From Neurospora crassa OR74A (lineage: Eukaryota; Ascomycota; Sordariomycetes; Sordariales; Sordariaceae): a stretch of DNA of 64,000 nucleotides. Both the position numbers and the translations under genes were made by a program. Of the stretch, positions 32,087-44,166 are shown in pieces. Each line of letters starts with the position of its first letter. Position 1 is the stretch's first letter. Where the stretch lies: NCBI RefSeq assembly GCF_000182925.2, contig NC_026505.1, positions 2,914,001 through 2,978,000 on the forward strand, written 5' to 3'. The notes below the pieces were generated by a model. It did no database searches and was not told the DNA's origin. It saw only the letters and a program-made list of their open reading frames with translations.

Positions 32087-33059
32087 ATGAAGTTGGCGTT
32101 TGGTCTTGTTATCTTTGGCCAGCTCGCCAGGTTGGCTTATGCTGCGAGCTTGGTCCGCCTCCCAAATCAACATGTTTTGGCTGGTGAGCTCGACAATGGA
32201 GACCAGCAAGCAGCCAAACTTCCGCATGAAGTCAGAAAGGCGTAAGTGATTCAGTTAATTTAACCTTGTCTTGAATGTAAGCTGTTCAGTCTTGACCCCG
32301 TCTGACTCGTACCTTGCAGATTGAAGAAAGCAGAGATCATTCCAACTGGTGAGTCGGATCATCGTTGAGAAAACCGGAGTGACCTCGCAGTTGACGATCG
32401 CCAATACAGTCATGGATGACTTCGTTCCTACCTTGGACTTAAAAGTCAAATGGTCCCATGGTATCAAAGCGTCTTTGGGTAATACTCTCAAGCCAAAAGA
32501 CCTTCAGGATCCCCCCTCCATTCGTCTCAAGGACTTGGTGGCGTCTACAGCATGCCTTCGTCACTCTAGCACAAGTCTCGTGATTGTCATTACCGATCCC
32601 GATGCCCCGTCCCGCGATGACCCCAAATGGTCTGAGTTCTGCCACTGGATTGCTGTTGGACCGCTCGTAACGGCCGATTGTCCCATCAGCGACGAACAAA
32701 CCCAAATCCATGGATGTTGTTCGTCCGATTCACTCGGTACCTTGGAGGATATCGTGTCTTATACACCCCCGGCTCCGCCCGAAAAGACCGGAAAGCACAG
32801 ATATGTCATCTTGGCCCTCGCGCCGGTCAATGGAACGAGCGAGAAGCTGCATTTGTCGAAACCCAAGGAGAGAAAGCGCTGGGGATACGACAAAGCGGTG
32901 CACGGCAAGACGCATGGTGTAAGAGAATGGGCAGTTGAGAATGGACTGGTACCCTTTGGTAAGTCGTGGACACAAACGGAAAGGTCCATGGACTTTCTCG
33001 GGCTAACATTGAGTTACACAGCGGCGAACTTCATCTATGCGCAAAATAAGAAACAGTGA
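32087..33059 (+). CDS. Secreted PEBP-family protein (phosphatidylethanolamine-binding / CPY-inhibitor type)
   Basis: Four exons: 32087-32241, 32320-32348, 32410-32958 and 33022-33059. The introns are 78, 61 and 63 bp, exon 2 is only 29 bp, and the product is 256 aa. The acceptor at 32408-32409 is required, since the CGCAG 19 bases earlier leads to a stop. The N-terminus MKLAFGLVIFGQLARLAYA is a clear signal peptide. The PEBP fold follows: VIVITDPDAPSRDDPKWSEF (the DPDxP phosphate-binding block), CHWIAVGP, SYTPPAPPEKTGKHRYVI (the GxHRY block), and a C-terminal helix ending NFIYAQNKKQ. Cytosolic homologues inhibit carboxypeptidase Y or bind lipids. The signal peptide points to a secreted or vacuolar-route product. 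Confidence 0.87.
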
Positions 33060-34245
33060 TATCGAAAAACACTAGTTCAGTGATGTGAGTGTTCTGGGCT
33101 TTGTGGACATGCAAATCATGTTGATGGGCGTGAAAGAAGACAAAAAAATGAGCAACAAAGGCGACTGTTAGAGATACAAACACTCCCATAGAACCCGTGC
33201 TTACTTAAATAAAGCGTCAAAAACCCCGGCCGGTTCCAGATACACAGTATCATCGCCGCAATTTTACGGACACGAACTTTAACGATGAAGAAATAAAGAC
33301 CTGGGCGGTTACAGAAAGTCAGGGTACCCGGGGGTCCCGGGCGATTGTGAAATGTTCACAGGTTCGAAGTAGTAAACAAGTGACATTCCATTTCCTTACC
33401 CAAGTGATGTCTCTTCCTGCAACGACTTTAAAACGCAAGACCCAAAAGTGTACTCGGGTAGCTAGAATGCCATGCACCTGTATCGATGTGCTGGAAGAAC
33501 GAAGACGTGGAAATTCAGGAAGTTGTCCCCAAAATGTGGAGGAAAAAAAGAAAAAAAAGGAAAAAAAAAAAACCTATCTTCAAGCCACGGAAAGGATGCG
33601 TAGGCTCGACCCACCGCTTCTACAATGAGACGCTAAGTCAGACAGATGCGTTGATCGTCGCTTGCCCAATACGAAACACTCTGAAACTATTCGCAGCTAA
33701 GTGTACCTCTAGGATTGGCTACAAACACCGATACCTCTCTGTCATCAGATCGGAACATCAGAACTAACCTTTAAGTAAGTAAGCAATTCCGACCAGTTAT
33801 GAGTCGACCACACATCGGGTGTTCTTGTGCTTCTTTTTTTTCCTTATTCTTGGTAGTTTGCGCGCTTCTGCTTTTTGCGGTAATCTATCCTACTTACGCA
33901 TCTATTGTGAGATATGATGACTCGTTTACAAGCTTACCCAGGTCTGCTACACTGCCATAAACCATTCAGTGTTGATTTCTTCCCAGCTTCCTCCCAGTAT
34001 CAATATGATGTCAAAAACATCAGCAATTTTGCCCTGTATGTGCCTCCTCATACCTTTGGGTGTAGCATACCTAGCTTTCGAAACCATACCAAAAGCTTCT
34101 CTGGCTCCATGAGCGCTCACATTCGCCGTCTAACCGACTCTCATGACCGCAAATATATGAACCCGACGGCGGGGCCATCAAAGCACGACATCTTATGCAC
34201 CATCATTCTCATCCAGAACACAGACCAAAGTGTTCGTCACGAATC
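33060..34245. other. Intergenic region, PEBP 3' flank to kinase-like gene
   Basis: 1.19 kb without a supported gene. It contains A-rich tracts around 33542-33571. Open frames (33347-33767, 33914-34351) look like chance or overlap the next gene in another frame. Confidence 0.45.
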
Positions 34246-35736
34246 ATGCGTCTCATTAAACAGCACGGTGAGCTTGCTCCTGAGCCCGGCTACGTGTACC
34301 GTTTTGACTCCACCATCCCCCATAAACGATATTACTTCGTCAGCAAACTAGGTCACGGACTCCAAAGTCATGCTCAGCTCGTCCAAGACAGAGAGACAAG
34401 CCTAAAGGTGGTTCAGAAAGTGGACAGGAAACTATGTCCCTCCGCTCTCGACCATGACGAGCCAGCCGAGATTAGCGTCCTACGCCGCCTCACCAGTTCC
34501 CACCGTCTCGCCAACTACCAGCCAAGATGGATCACCCTTCTTCATTACGAACAAGTCGTTGCTTACCAGAAGACCGAGAAGTCCGGTAGGCATTTGAGCT
34601 ACCAAGTGAGTTACTGGAAGTTCTGTAATGGTGGAAACCTCTATGGCCTGGTGAACCCTTACATCATGGAACAACGGCCGTGGCTAGCACGTAGCCAAAA
34701 CGGTACGGCCCCTCAAGCTCCGTTGCCTAAGCTTCCCATCTCACTAGTTGCGCGTGCTATCCGTCACATATGCGAGACATTGGAGGTCATGTATCAAGGA
34801 GGCGACGAAGCCGTCTACCACTGCGACCTGCACGCCAGCAATATATTTCTTCACTGGACCAAGGAAGACCCTCTCCCAAAGTTTTACATAGGGGACTTTG
34901 GTATGGCTCGAACCGCAAGCCAGTCACTCCTGGACTCGAGGAAATTTCACCCTAGAAACGGGATACCATTCGATAAGCAGCCGCAGGGAACCAAGCCACC
35001 GGGTCTTGCCCCTGAAGGTTCCCGCCGTCGATGGGATCTCATCATGGACCATGACTGTAATTTGACCAAGATGTTTTGGTCCATGAGCAGAAGCGCAACC
35101 AGAGATATCGGCTATGGCAGTGTTCGACTACCAGTTCCGCGACCTCAAGCGCACCGGAGAGATCTGGTCAAGCAGATCGCGCAGCAGAAGAACCATCCGA
35201 CAACGTCGAGGCATAGACACAAAGCAAACCCCGTGTCCGCCAGCCCCGAAACATGTAATGGACCATCTCGGTCCTGGGGCTATGGCCCAAATTCTTCATG
35301 TCAGCAGGACATAAAGGACACCCACGCCCGACTCTTGCTCGAGCTCATTAGAAACCTCGGTTTCCTGAACGAAAATGACCAATTACACTCTGTACTTCAG
35401 CCTGACCTGCGTCCACCATCCCTGGGTCGTATTATCGAAGTCGCAGGGATTTTGGAGAAGGAGGCTCTACAACGGGAGCAACATACACGTGCGTTCAAGG
35501 AGTTTGTCAGGGAAAGGAAAGAAAAGGCGCTGTTTCAGGAATTTGAGAGTATTCCGTTTGTGTTTACACGTGACGGGGCGGAGGCGAAGGCGATCTTGAG
35601 GAAGGCGTTGAAGCGTCCAAAGAGGAATCCTTTTGAGGTCTACCGTGGGAAGTTGGATGAACCGGAGAGTCTTGAGGAGGTTTGGGGGAGGGAACATGTG
35701 GCTGGGCCGTGGAGGGTTGTGCAAGTTAGGGTGTAG
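34246..35736 (+). CDS. Divergent protein-kinase-like protein
   Basis: Single open frame, 496 aa from the ATG at 34246 (A at -3). An in-frame ATG 17 codons upstream at 34195 has a poorer context. Kinase features: a hinge-like SYWKFCNGGNLYGLV, the catalytic loop YHCDLHASNIFL (HCD in place of HRD, keeping Asp and Asn) and GDFGMA (intact DFG). A glycine-loop equivalent is weak (KLGHGLQSHAQLV), and the VAIK-type lysine may be LKVVQK. After the activation segment, about residues 270-360 are poorly kinase-like and Pro/Ser/Arg-rich. A C-terminal charged helical region follows (AFKEFVRERKEKALFQEFE). It resembles the lineage-expanded atypical kinases of filamentous fungi. Activity is possible but unproven. 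No introns are needed. Confidence 0.65.
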   Translation: MRLIKQHGELAPEPGYVYRFDSTIPHKRYYFVSKLGHGLQSHAQLVQDRETSLKVVQKVDRKLCPSALDHDEPAEISVLRRLTSSHRLANYQPRWITLLHYEQVVAYQKTEKSGRHLSYQVSYWKFCNGGNLYGLVNPYIMEQRPWLARSQNGTAPQAPLPKLPISLVARAIRHICETLEVMYQGGDEAVYHCDLHASNIFLHWTKEDPLPKFYIGDFGMARTASQSLLDSRKFHPRNGIPFDKQPQGTKPPGLAPEGSRRRWDLIMDHDCNLTKMFWSMSRSATRDIGYGSVRLPVPRPQAHRRDLVKQIAQQKNHPTTSRHRHKANPVSASPETCNGPSRSWGYGPNSSCQQDIKDTHARLLLELIRNLGFLNENDQLHSVLQPDLRPPSLGRIIEVAGILEKEALQREQHTRAFKEFVRERKEKALFQEFESIPFVFTRDGAEAKAILRKALKRPKRNPFEVYRGKLDEPESLEEVWGREHVAGPWRVVQVRV

Positions 35737-36138
35737 GATGAGAAGAAGGACGAGGTTCAAGTGGCTCAGCTAGGAAGGAAGGGAAAAAGAAGTGGTGTCT
35801 TCAGCTGTCGAAGTGATTTAAGTGTATTTCAAGTTGCTCTGGTGCTCCGCTCAACCTAATCTGTAATCCAAGACAACCTTGAGGCGGTCCAGTAAGGTGG
35901 TGTTTGGTGATAGTAATGGCCTTCTTGTACGTTGGATGCCGGATTGGACATGCCAGGAAGTCAGGAACCTGGAGGTGACGGCCTTTTCTCTCTTTTGGGT
36001 GCCTACCATTCCACGTAGACCGAAGGTGTCCATAACCCCTCAATAATGGTAAACCTAGTGTATCCGTGTCGGTCGCTCGTTTCCACATATGCTGTATAGT
36101 GACTTTGATCGTGGTACTTGTTCTTACTCTCCAGATCC
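35737..36138. other. Convergent 3' intergenic region
   Basis: 402 bp between the kinase-like gene and the methyltransferase gene. Nothing recognised. Confidence 0.5.
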
Positions 36139-37003
36139 TCAAGGCTTCAGAGCGTACATCCGTACCGGCAGGAGCTTCATGGTCCTCGTCTGGGGGAAGC
36201 CCTTCTGGAACTCGGCCTTGACAACCTTCAAACCAGCCTTTTGGAAGACTTTCTGGAATGTCGCCTCGCCTCTGTTTGTCATTACCGCATTTCGTTAGTC
36301 TCACCCACCAAATCTCAAACAACCCATTTCCATCACCACGGAGTTCATGGGCAAAAAAGACTCACCTCGTAACACTACTATCCTCCTTGTCAAACTCATC
36401 ATTCCCCAACACCGTCGTGTTCTCCTTGATCACAATCAACCCATCCTCAGCCAGTGCGCTCTTGCACCTTTGCAAATACGCCACCAGCTGCTCATCCGTC
36501 AAATGTCCCACGCACCACTGCGTCCACACCAAATCATACTTATTCTCCCCCTCCCCGACCTCAGGCACCCACTCCTCCAACCCCATCACGTACACCTTCC
36601 CCACCCCCTTTTTTCCCTGCAACTTGGCCGTAAACTTGGCAATTGGCTCAACCACATCCACCTTCCCAGGTCCTTTCCCTCCCTCGTTCTCATCCACCAC
36701 CAACAAATCAGTCAACAAGCCCTCCGTGATCCTTCCCACGCCTGCCCCGCCCTCTAGGATGCGCTTGCACCTGCGCAAGCCTGGCTTAGAACCAATGCCG
36801 AACTTGGCTAGGAAATTGCGAGAGCCCTGCAGGTCGATCTTGGACGTGTTGGCGAAGCCGGCGAAGGTCGGGATCCCGCCTAGCATGCCGTTCTCGTCGG
36901 CGCTGACGGATTCCCAGTAAGCGAGACCGTGCTCTTTGGAGATGGAGGCGTCGGCGGGGGTGGAGCCGGAAAGCTGGGTGAAGACATTGTTCGGGTCTGA
37001 CAT
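36139..37003 (-). CDS. tae1: Protein alpha-N-terminal methyltransferase (NTMT1/Tae1 family)
   Basis: Two exons on the minus strand, 37003-36366 and 36271-36139, with a 94-bp intron; 256 aa. The junction yields SSVTRGEATFQKVFQKAGLK, continuous with the family C-terminus. Motifs: GLAYWESV and GGIPTFAGF with IDLQGSRNFL at the N-terminus, SAM-binding LEGGAGVGRITEGLL, VDVVEP, and LVWTQWCVGHLTD, the family-specific segment that contacts the substrate N-terminus. These enzymes methylate the free alpha-amine of proteins starting X-Pro-Lys/Arg after Met removal (ribosomal proteins L12 and S25 in yeast). A modest insertion (VVDENEGGKGPGKVD) follows motif I. No targeting signal, so presumed cytosolic or nuclear. 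Confidence 0.9.
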
Positions 37004-38084
37004 TGTGGATGAAATTTAGTTTGCTAGGACCGATGGGGTGCTTGATGTTCTTGGAGTATTGCGGCTTGATGAGGTTCGAAGTCCGGGTTTCTTTTGCAAT
37101 GGATGATGAGACTCTTGGCGGGTTTCTCTTGGCGGTAGCCGTTCTCTCGAAAGGGAAGAAAGAAACCAAATTTTTAAGAGTTTGAACAAAAAAAACGGGG
37201 ATAATGTGATGAGCGGTTGAAAATGATTCGTTCGTTTATCAAGTTGTGAGGTTTCAGATCTCGAGTTTGTTTGGTTGTACTTGTACTGTTTCAGGCCCGG
37301 TTTATTCTGCCATTCGTGAATTTTGTGCAATCCCGCGTCACGTGGGTCCCTTGGGAAGAAATAATTCATTGAGGTTGTTTAGCGGTGACGAACCATCAGA
37401 GTCTCCCCAGTTTTTATGGTTCTATTTACATGGCCACATCATAATCCCCTGTTCTGCCAAAAATCCTCGACGGCTGATAGCAAAAAACAACAGAAATATT
37501 GAAATGCAGCTTCACGTTGGACAGCTCAACCCTAACCCTTGCTCCTACCGTGTACTGTGGGAATCTGAAGGAGTTGTGTGTGATATACTTGGTAGAAGGT
37601 GTGATCCAAGGATCGGCAATGTTTTGCTTTTTTCTAATTTTTTTCTCAAATTTTTTTTCTTTCTTTTTCGCATCTTGAGATTTTGAGAAATTGATATATG
37701 GACGGCAACAAAAAGCAACATATGTCACAGTTACGGTCACGTACGTGGTATCTGTTTTCTCCGTACGAGGGACAGGAAGCGTGCGTTTGCGTTTATTTTA
37801 TGATTTCTAAACTCGCCAAGACGTAACATGGTAGAATTAGATTGAAGTGAGGGAAAAGTCTATACCCATTCGCACGATCTCATTTCAGCATGTGTACACC
37901 AGCTAACATGATATCTTTCGAAACATTCTGTTAAAACTTAGAAATCTAGCCATGCAAATGGTGCTACAGTCTATGTAACCTTTTCCCATCCTGCCAGACA
38001 ACCCAAAAAGAAAAACCTAGACGCCATGCAATGCTGTTTAGGTGTGCCCATGCTTCGTCGACCCCAACATGCCTCTTAATTTTG
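37004..38084. other. Intergenic region, methyltransferase promoter and sen2 3' flank
   Basis: 1.08 kb, no supported gene. Two tandem telomere-type units (AACCCTAACCC) lie at 37528-37538, about 525 bp upstream of the methyltransferase start. T-rich tracts at about 37625-37675. Confidence 0.5.
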
Positions 38085-39986
38085 CTACCTGTTGCGGTTG
38101 ACGGAGAACCGCCTGACCATAACCTCACGAATCGTAAACTTCTTGAGCGCAGCCGCAATACCACCCTTCTTCATTTCCTCATCAAACACTGGAGGGGGCG
38201 GCACGTCGACATAGACGAGTACCAAGCTCTTGAGCACATGGGACAACACACGGTTGACGCCCATCAACCAAGACCAGGTTTTCTTGGACTCCTCGTGCTC
38301 GAACTCGCTCCAGCGAGGATCGGAGAATGACGGTACTACCATGATACCGAACTCAGAGTGATCAAAAACCGGGCCGCGTTGGTAGATGATCCAATCGACG
38401 CCAAACTTGATACCGTGACGGGGGACCCAGCCAAGAGAGCGGAAATGGTGATAGACGGCATACTGGACAAGGAAGGGATCCTCAGGGCTCAGGTTATCGA
38501 CGGATCGAGGAGGGAAGTAAGAGTTGGCACGAAGCTTGATGAGAAGCTGTTCGTTTGAGATGGGAGCCTCGGTAACTGGGTCGACAACGCGGAGAGCGCC
38601 GAGGCCAAAGGTCAAGAAAAAGGCCTCTTCAGGAGCCAGTTGGAAGTGCTCCTTGTCAACCAACTCTTGAGAGATTACGGTAGGTTCGACATTGAGGATG
38701 ACAGGTTTTTCGACGGCGGAGACAAAAGAGGAGAAGACTTCAACGTCAGAAGACCCGTTGTTGTTCTTGACTTCAGAGGCTGCATCGGTGTGCTGGAAGG
38801 TGGTAGACTCGACGGTGGAAGAGAAGCGAACACTCTTCCTCCTTTCAGGAGTGGCGGGGACGTTTTCCTGTGTTGGCTGGCTGTCGGGCAGTCCGTCTGT
38901 ATGAGGAGGGGACGAGGAAGAGGTGCTATCATTGGCTTCGGTGGCGCTGGTCTCGGGTTCGTCGTTGGTCAAGGCACTTGCCTCCAACTGGTCCTCTGTA
39001 GAAGACTCATCTTCATCAACACCGGCATCCTCGCTCAAGACGGATACGACTGATAGTGCAACAAGATCGACCAGAGAGTTAGGGAGAGCCAACAACTCGA
39101 TGGGACCAACAGGCGCCTTGAGTTCTTTGCGCACATTCTCTTCGGTGGGTGCCGGCTCAGGTTGCGATAGCGCGAGTTCCTCGCCACGGACAAGGGCATA
39201 GGAGTTTGGCAGCGCAAGCAGCTCCAGGGGGCCAACCGGTGGCTTCGGCTCGACATGTCCATGTGCTACTGTCTTGGGAACAAACTCGTTCGTAGGCGCA
39301 GCCCGTGATAGCGGGATGGTTGATGTGGCAGAAAGGACATGATCAGGAAGAGAGGAAAGGAGAACTTCAGGCTCGGGCTCAATCTCGGCGGCAGGAGGCT
39401 CTGGGATAGCAGCATTTACAGTTTCACTGTTCAGCTTGGCTTCCTCGTGCTTTTGCTTCTCGATGGCCTCCAGCTCAGCCTTTGCTCTTTCCCATTTAAC
39501 CTGCCGGCGTTCTTCACGGCGCGACGCGGTGCGTTCTTCGCTAACCGTTGTACCGTCAAGGCCGCGGCGGCTAAGCTCCCTCTTGAACCAGTTGGGTTCA
39601 CTACGACTCAAGCTTCCTTTTCCATAGAAGCCCTGTTCCCACAGAGCGCGGATAGACTTAGGATCCTTCACGTGTACGGAGCGAGTATCGGGATCCCAGA
39701 TTCCCTCATGTATCACTGACGGTTCGGCGGGCGGAGGCAATAGCACTTGTCTCAACCACGCGACAGCAAGGTGAAAGAGAGAAAGGGGGTTGCTGGGGTA
39801 GAAGGTGGGCAGCGGGAAAGTACGGATTGGCGCAGGGAGCTTGTAGATCTGATGGTAGGGAACTCTGGGGGGTCGAGGCGGCGCAGATGTTGCCGCGGGG
39901 TTAGTGCTCGCAGGAGCCTCCTCCCCAGATTTACTCGGTGATTCGCTAGGTTGCGCCATTGTAGCAATGGTCATATTTTCAGCCAT
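38085..39986 (-). CDS. sen2: tRNA-splicing endonuclease catalytic subunit Sen2
   Basis: Intronless, 633 aa. In-frame Mets at residues 1, 5 and 10 leave the exact start open. The N-terminal third has the fungal Sen2 block [24 protein letters not shown] and [13 protein letters not shown], with [20 protein letters not shown] long acidic Ser/Thr/Glu-rich linker of about 300 residues follows. The C-terminal nuclease domain reads [38 protein letters not shown] and [13 protein letters not shown], containing the Tyr, His (DHSEF, about residue 542) and Lys (about residue 584) of the tRNA endonuclease triad. Sen2 cuts the 5' splice site of intron-containing pre-tRNAs within the Sen2-15-34-54 complex. 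The linker is longer than in yeast Sen2 (377 aa in total). Confidence 0.92.
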
Positions 39987-41496
39987 TGTGTCTGTTCATA
40001 TCGGCCTGATGAGGAAGGATGTCAGCAATGTCAACCGAAGACAAGTTTTCATGGCGCATCCAAGAGAGATCCCCATTGTGATGTTGCTCAGATACCGTTG
40101 TAGTCTAATACAGAGGCTAACACAGAACGATCCACTGAAGGATATATTGCTCTAAGCACAAAAGGAGTCATCACCGCAACTTGGGGGTGTCCAAGGGCAA
40201 AGCCGATTGGACAGTGGTAACTCTCTGGGGACATGCGCGCCGAGGGAATGATGAAGTCGTGACTTACACTTTGGAGCGATATTGAACCCAGAATGTGGGC
40301 GACAAGATGGGGATTTGAAGGCGCCTGGCCATTCAGCAGTGACAATAATGTTCACTGTTCGACAAGATCCAGTTGTTGAGCATTCAAATAACGAATGCTT
40401 GTACCCAGAGTTCAGTTCATGATCCAGTCATGCTGTTCCTCCAATTGGGCTTGGGTGATGTCGTTGTGCTGAAAATTATTGAAAGCCCAGGAACAGAAAA
40501 AAAAAGATTTGGGTCCCGAATTTTATCGACCGGAGCAAAAGAATTCCATACGCCGAGCCCCACGTCTCCCCCAGGGCTTGATAAAGTGGGGCTGATTGTC
40601 GTTTGCGCGGAACTTTGCGATAAGCATCAAGCTTGGCTGACATAAGCTGCCCCTGAGATTCACACTACGGTACTTGACCGGGGCAGGCAGTTCAGGGACT
40701 CGCGCCGAATCATGATGCCTGCCAGGCACCGTGCCGTTGTCGCGTAGATCGCGACCATCCAGTCGTTTGGGTACACTAGTGTAGAACAGCGGCCGTTGCC
40801 GGACGAGCCGACAAGCGTCACTTTTCCCTTGTTTTCTTCAGATCCATGACAAGTCAACATCCATAACTGTCAAGTCGACTGGGGGAACCCAGGCTCACAC
40901 TCTCAAGTTGAGCTGGGGGCTTCCGCTCCCGCTGTCATCCATCGTGATCTTACCATAGACCGCGCATTCCTACCGCGCGCAAACATGTCGTCCAATTTTC
41001 AGTTCAACATCCGATGATTCCGGTCCTCCAGAACGATCTTCTGCGAGACCTCCTTTTTTTTTTTTCTGTGACGATCAGCAGTTTGGCGGGATAGCTCATG
41101 CGATTCCATACCATCTCCACCCTGGTACTGTAGTTAGGTAGTTGTTTCCTGAGGCAAATCCCGATAATAGATAGCTTCAGTTCCTATTCAGGTTTTGTTT
41201 GCTGGATGGATGGATGTATGCATACTTATCCACCTCTCCTCTGTCTGGCTGGCAACTGTACCCTGTGCTACCAAGCTCAACCTACCTCCAAGCTGACCTA
41301 AGCTCTAACCTCATCCTAGCCACCCGATATCCCAAAAGAATTTCTCTCCTTTCACACTTCCCTGCATCCGGCCCGTTCCTAAATCTGCCTGCTTGTTCTT
41401 GCGCCGCCGCGCTACGTCGGTCCTTTTTCCCTTCGGATCACTGTCCTTTCTTCTCTTCAATCAGGTTCGCATAGACAGACGGAGTGCTATGTTCCA
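39987..41496. promoter_or_regulatory. Divergent promoter region, sen2 / ceramide glucosyltransferase
   Basis: 1.5 kb between divergent genes. No supported coding region. T-run at about 41055-41066 and C/T-rich sequence near 41340-41460, typical of a transcription start region. Confidence 0.5.
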
Positions 41497-43232
41497 ATGT
41501 CTATAAACATTGTCCAAGGCGCGGCCTTGGTTTGTCTTGGCTGGAGCTGTACTGTCTTTCTCCTCCAACTTGTCGGCATCACCAAGCTGTAAGTGAATGA
41601 ACCACAACGTATGCGCGCGCGGCCGTTGCAGCTGTCGCAAATCTCTACATGGGTCTCTAACTATGAATATGCACATCTGACAGTTACCGCAACCACACCA
41701 CACCTCTCCCTCCTCCCGCATCGCCTTCATTGCCCGAGAATGAAGTCCCCCACGTTACCGTTGTCCGCCCTGTCAAGGGCGTAGAGGTTGGCCTGTACGA
41801 ATGCCTCGCCTCGACCTTCCGGCTCGCCTACCCCAAGTCCAAGCTCTCGATCCGTCTCTGCGTCGATTCCAAGAGCGACCCAGCCTACCCCGTCCTCTGC
41901 CAGCTCGTTGTCGATTTCCCCAATTTCGACGCGCAGGTCCTCGTTGAGGAAGAAGACCCAATCCTCCACGGTAGTGCCGGCCACGTCAACAACCTGGGCC
42001 CAAACCCCAAAATCCGCAACATCAGCCGTGCATACCGCGAGGCAAAGGGCGACGTTATCTGGATCGTGGACTGCAATGTTTGGGTGGCCAAGAACGCAGC
42101 AGGGAGGATGGTTGACAAGCTCTTTGGCTTCCAACCCAACAGCGGCGGCGGCGTTGACAGAACGACCCCCTACAAATTCGTCCATCAGCTCCCCCTCGTG
42201 GTAGACCTAGACAACAGCTCCTCCGGTGCCAGCGCCGTCAACAAATCATCCTCGACCGAAGGACAATCCCTCCTCCCTTCCACCGTTCCCAAAGACAATC
42301 AGAACCGAAACCAAGGCCTCCTAGCCCACGGCGGCCGCCTCGAGGAAATGTTCATGTCCACCACCCACGCCAAGTTCTACGGCGCCATCAACGCCGTCGG
42401 CGTAGCCCCTTGCATTGTCGGCAAGTCCAACATGTTCCGCAAGTCGCATCTCGACGCCTTCACCACCGTCTCCTCCAACCCTCTTCTCCACTCTTCGGAC
42501 TCGACCCGCGGCACCGGTATCGATTTCTTTTCCTCGTACATTTGTGAAGACCACCTGATCGGCGATCTAATCTGGCGCTCCTCCTTCCCCGGCTCGGTAG
42601 GGTACAAAAACCACGGCCTCGTCTTTGGCGAAGTGGCCGTCCAACCCATGGCAGGCATGTCCGTCGCCGCGTACATTGCGAGGCGCGTGCGGTGGCTGCG
42701 CGTGAGAAAGTGGACGGTTTTGGCTGCAACGCTGGTGGAGCCGGGCGTGGAGAGTCTGGTGTGTTGTGCGTATTTTGCTTTTGCGGTGACTACGCTGCCG
42801 TGGTTCAACAGCACGTTTGGCGTGCCACAGACGTGGAGCGCCATGGCTACCTTGTGGTTTGGGGCCGTGACGATCTGGATGTCGATTGATAGGTGGTTGA
42901 CCAGCAAGCTGTTCCGGTTGCATAGTTTGGATGTGGATGAGAATACACCCTTCTTCGCCAGGGGCACGGCAAGGACAGGGGGAACAACACAGAGACCATT
43001 TAGGGAGTGGATTGCCGCGTGGTTAGGAAGAGAGTTTCTGGCACTGCCTATTTGGACCACGGCCGTATTGCTGGGCACAACGGTCAAGTGGAGGGGAAGA
43101 CAGTTCAAGGTTCGGATGGATATGAGCGTGGTGGAGGTGGATGATAGGAAGAGCCGGGCTGATGTTATCGGCGGGAGCAAGCCCAGACCGAGGATGGCTG
43201 GCTCGCCGGATAGTAAAGACCGCGTAGATTAA
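41497..43232 (+). CDS. Ceramide glucosyltransferase (GT21)
   Basis: Two exons, 41497-41588 and 41684-43232, with a 95-bp intron; 546 aa. The short first exon encodes the N-terminal membrane anchor (GAALVCLGWSCTVFLLQLVG), and the junction gives KLYRNHTTPLPPP in frame. GT21 signatures are in order: VTVVRPVKGVE, LCVDSKSDPA (D1), WIVDCNVWV (D2), ICEDHLIGDLIW (D3) and RRVRWLR (the R/QxxRW motif). Two hydrophobic segments near 395-440 match the C-terminal membrane region. The enzyme transfers glucose from UDP-Glc to ceramide on the Golgi cytosolic face, making fungal glucosylceramide needed for hyphal growth and virulence in several species. A Ser/Asn-rich insertion around residues 170-215 is longer than in animal enzymes. 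Confidence 0.93.
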
Positions 43233-44166
43233 ACGAGTACATACGGTATTTGAGAGACCTTTGGGCGGAAAGAGGAGTAATGAGACTTTATGCCATGATA
43301 CCTACATAGATAGAAAGATAGACTACCCGTACGAGGACGCTTCGCATACCTTGTCGATGCTGTAATAACAACCTAATCATATCCACTGCATATGAGCAAC
43401 GAGTATAATTTGACGTGTAGACGTATATACGCGATGTCAAGTCAAGTAAAAGATCATATTTCGATGTAACTTGGCAGAATAGCAGGATAATGGTATGGTC
43501 ATCATTCAAGTCTGTGCACGAACCATAACCAGGTGCTGATAAATATTCACAGAACAACATTATCCGGATAACGTTTTTTGATGCAGTAGCTTGGGACCAA
43601 CTTCGCTTCGCAGTATTCTATTTACTGATTCTGTAAGCCTCAGACTATCGCAAATTGTCCCTCAAATTATTTTGGTATGTAAGCCGGATCAATTTTTCTT
43701 CGAAAACTCCGCAAATCAGGCCAACGAAACAGGCGCCTCCGCACAAGCCAAAAAGGGCATGCGCAAACGGACCCAATTCCCACAACTCAACCGCGACACT
43801 GTGCTCAGAAATATGAGTAGAACTGACATCCAAGTCAAGGAGCAGAAGACCAAGAGCTGGGGGGTTGCTCCATACGAGTTCAAACCGTCCCCATCCTTTC
43901 TGACAAGTGATCGCGACAAACCTGTCGAAGAGAGTCAAAGTTCCCCATCCATTCCTGCTATTCTTGCTGCTAATCAAGTTACCCCTGAGCAGCTTCATTT
44001 TTGTCAGGAAGTATAAAAAAACTCCCCGCCCATCTTCAGAGCTCTCATATTTTTCTTTCTCACCTACGTTGATGGCTTGGTTTGTCTCTCCTCTGCTGAA
44101 GGGAAATCCATTTGAGATACTACACAGCTTGGCAAGTCTCGTCATCAACCAACCTGGTGGTGTCAA
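43233..44166. other. Convergent intergenic region with one doubtful open frame
   Basis: 933 bp between converging stops. A plus-strand frame at 43591-44016 (141 codons, Lys/Ser/Gln-rich, ending LHFCQEV) has no recognisable domain and sits where 3' UTRs are expected. I treat it as unsupported. Confidence 0.4.

Noticed and set aside
41727-43180. Minus-strand frames in the glucosyltransferase gene
   Set aside because: Antisense to a well-supported GT21 gene; G/C-rich wobble bases create open antisense frames.
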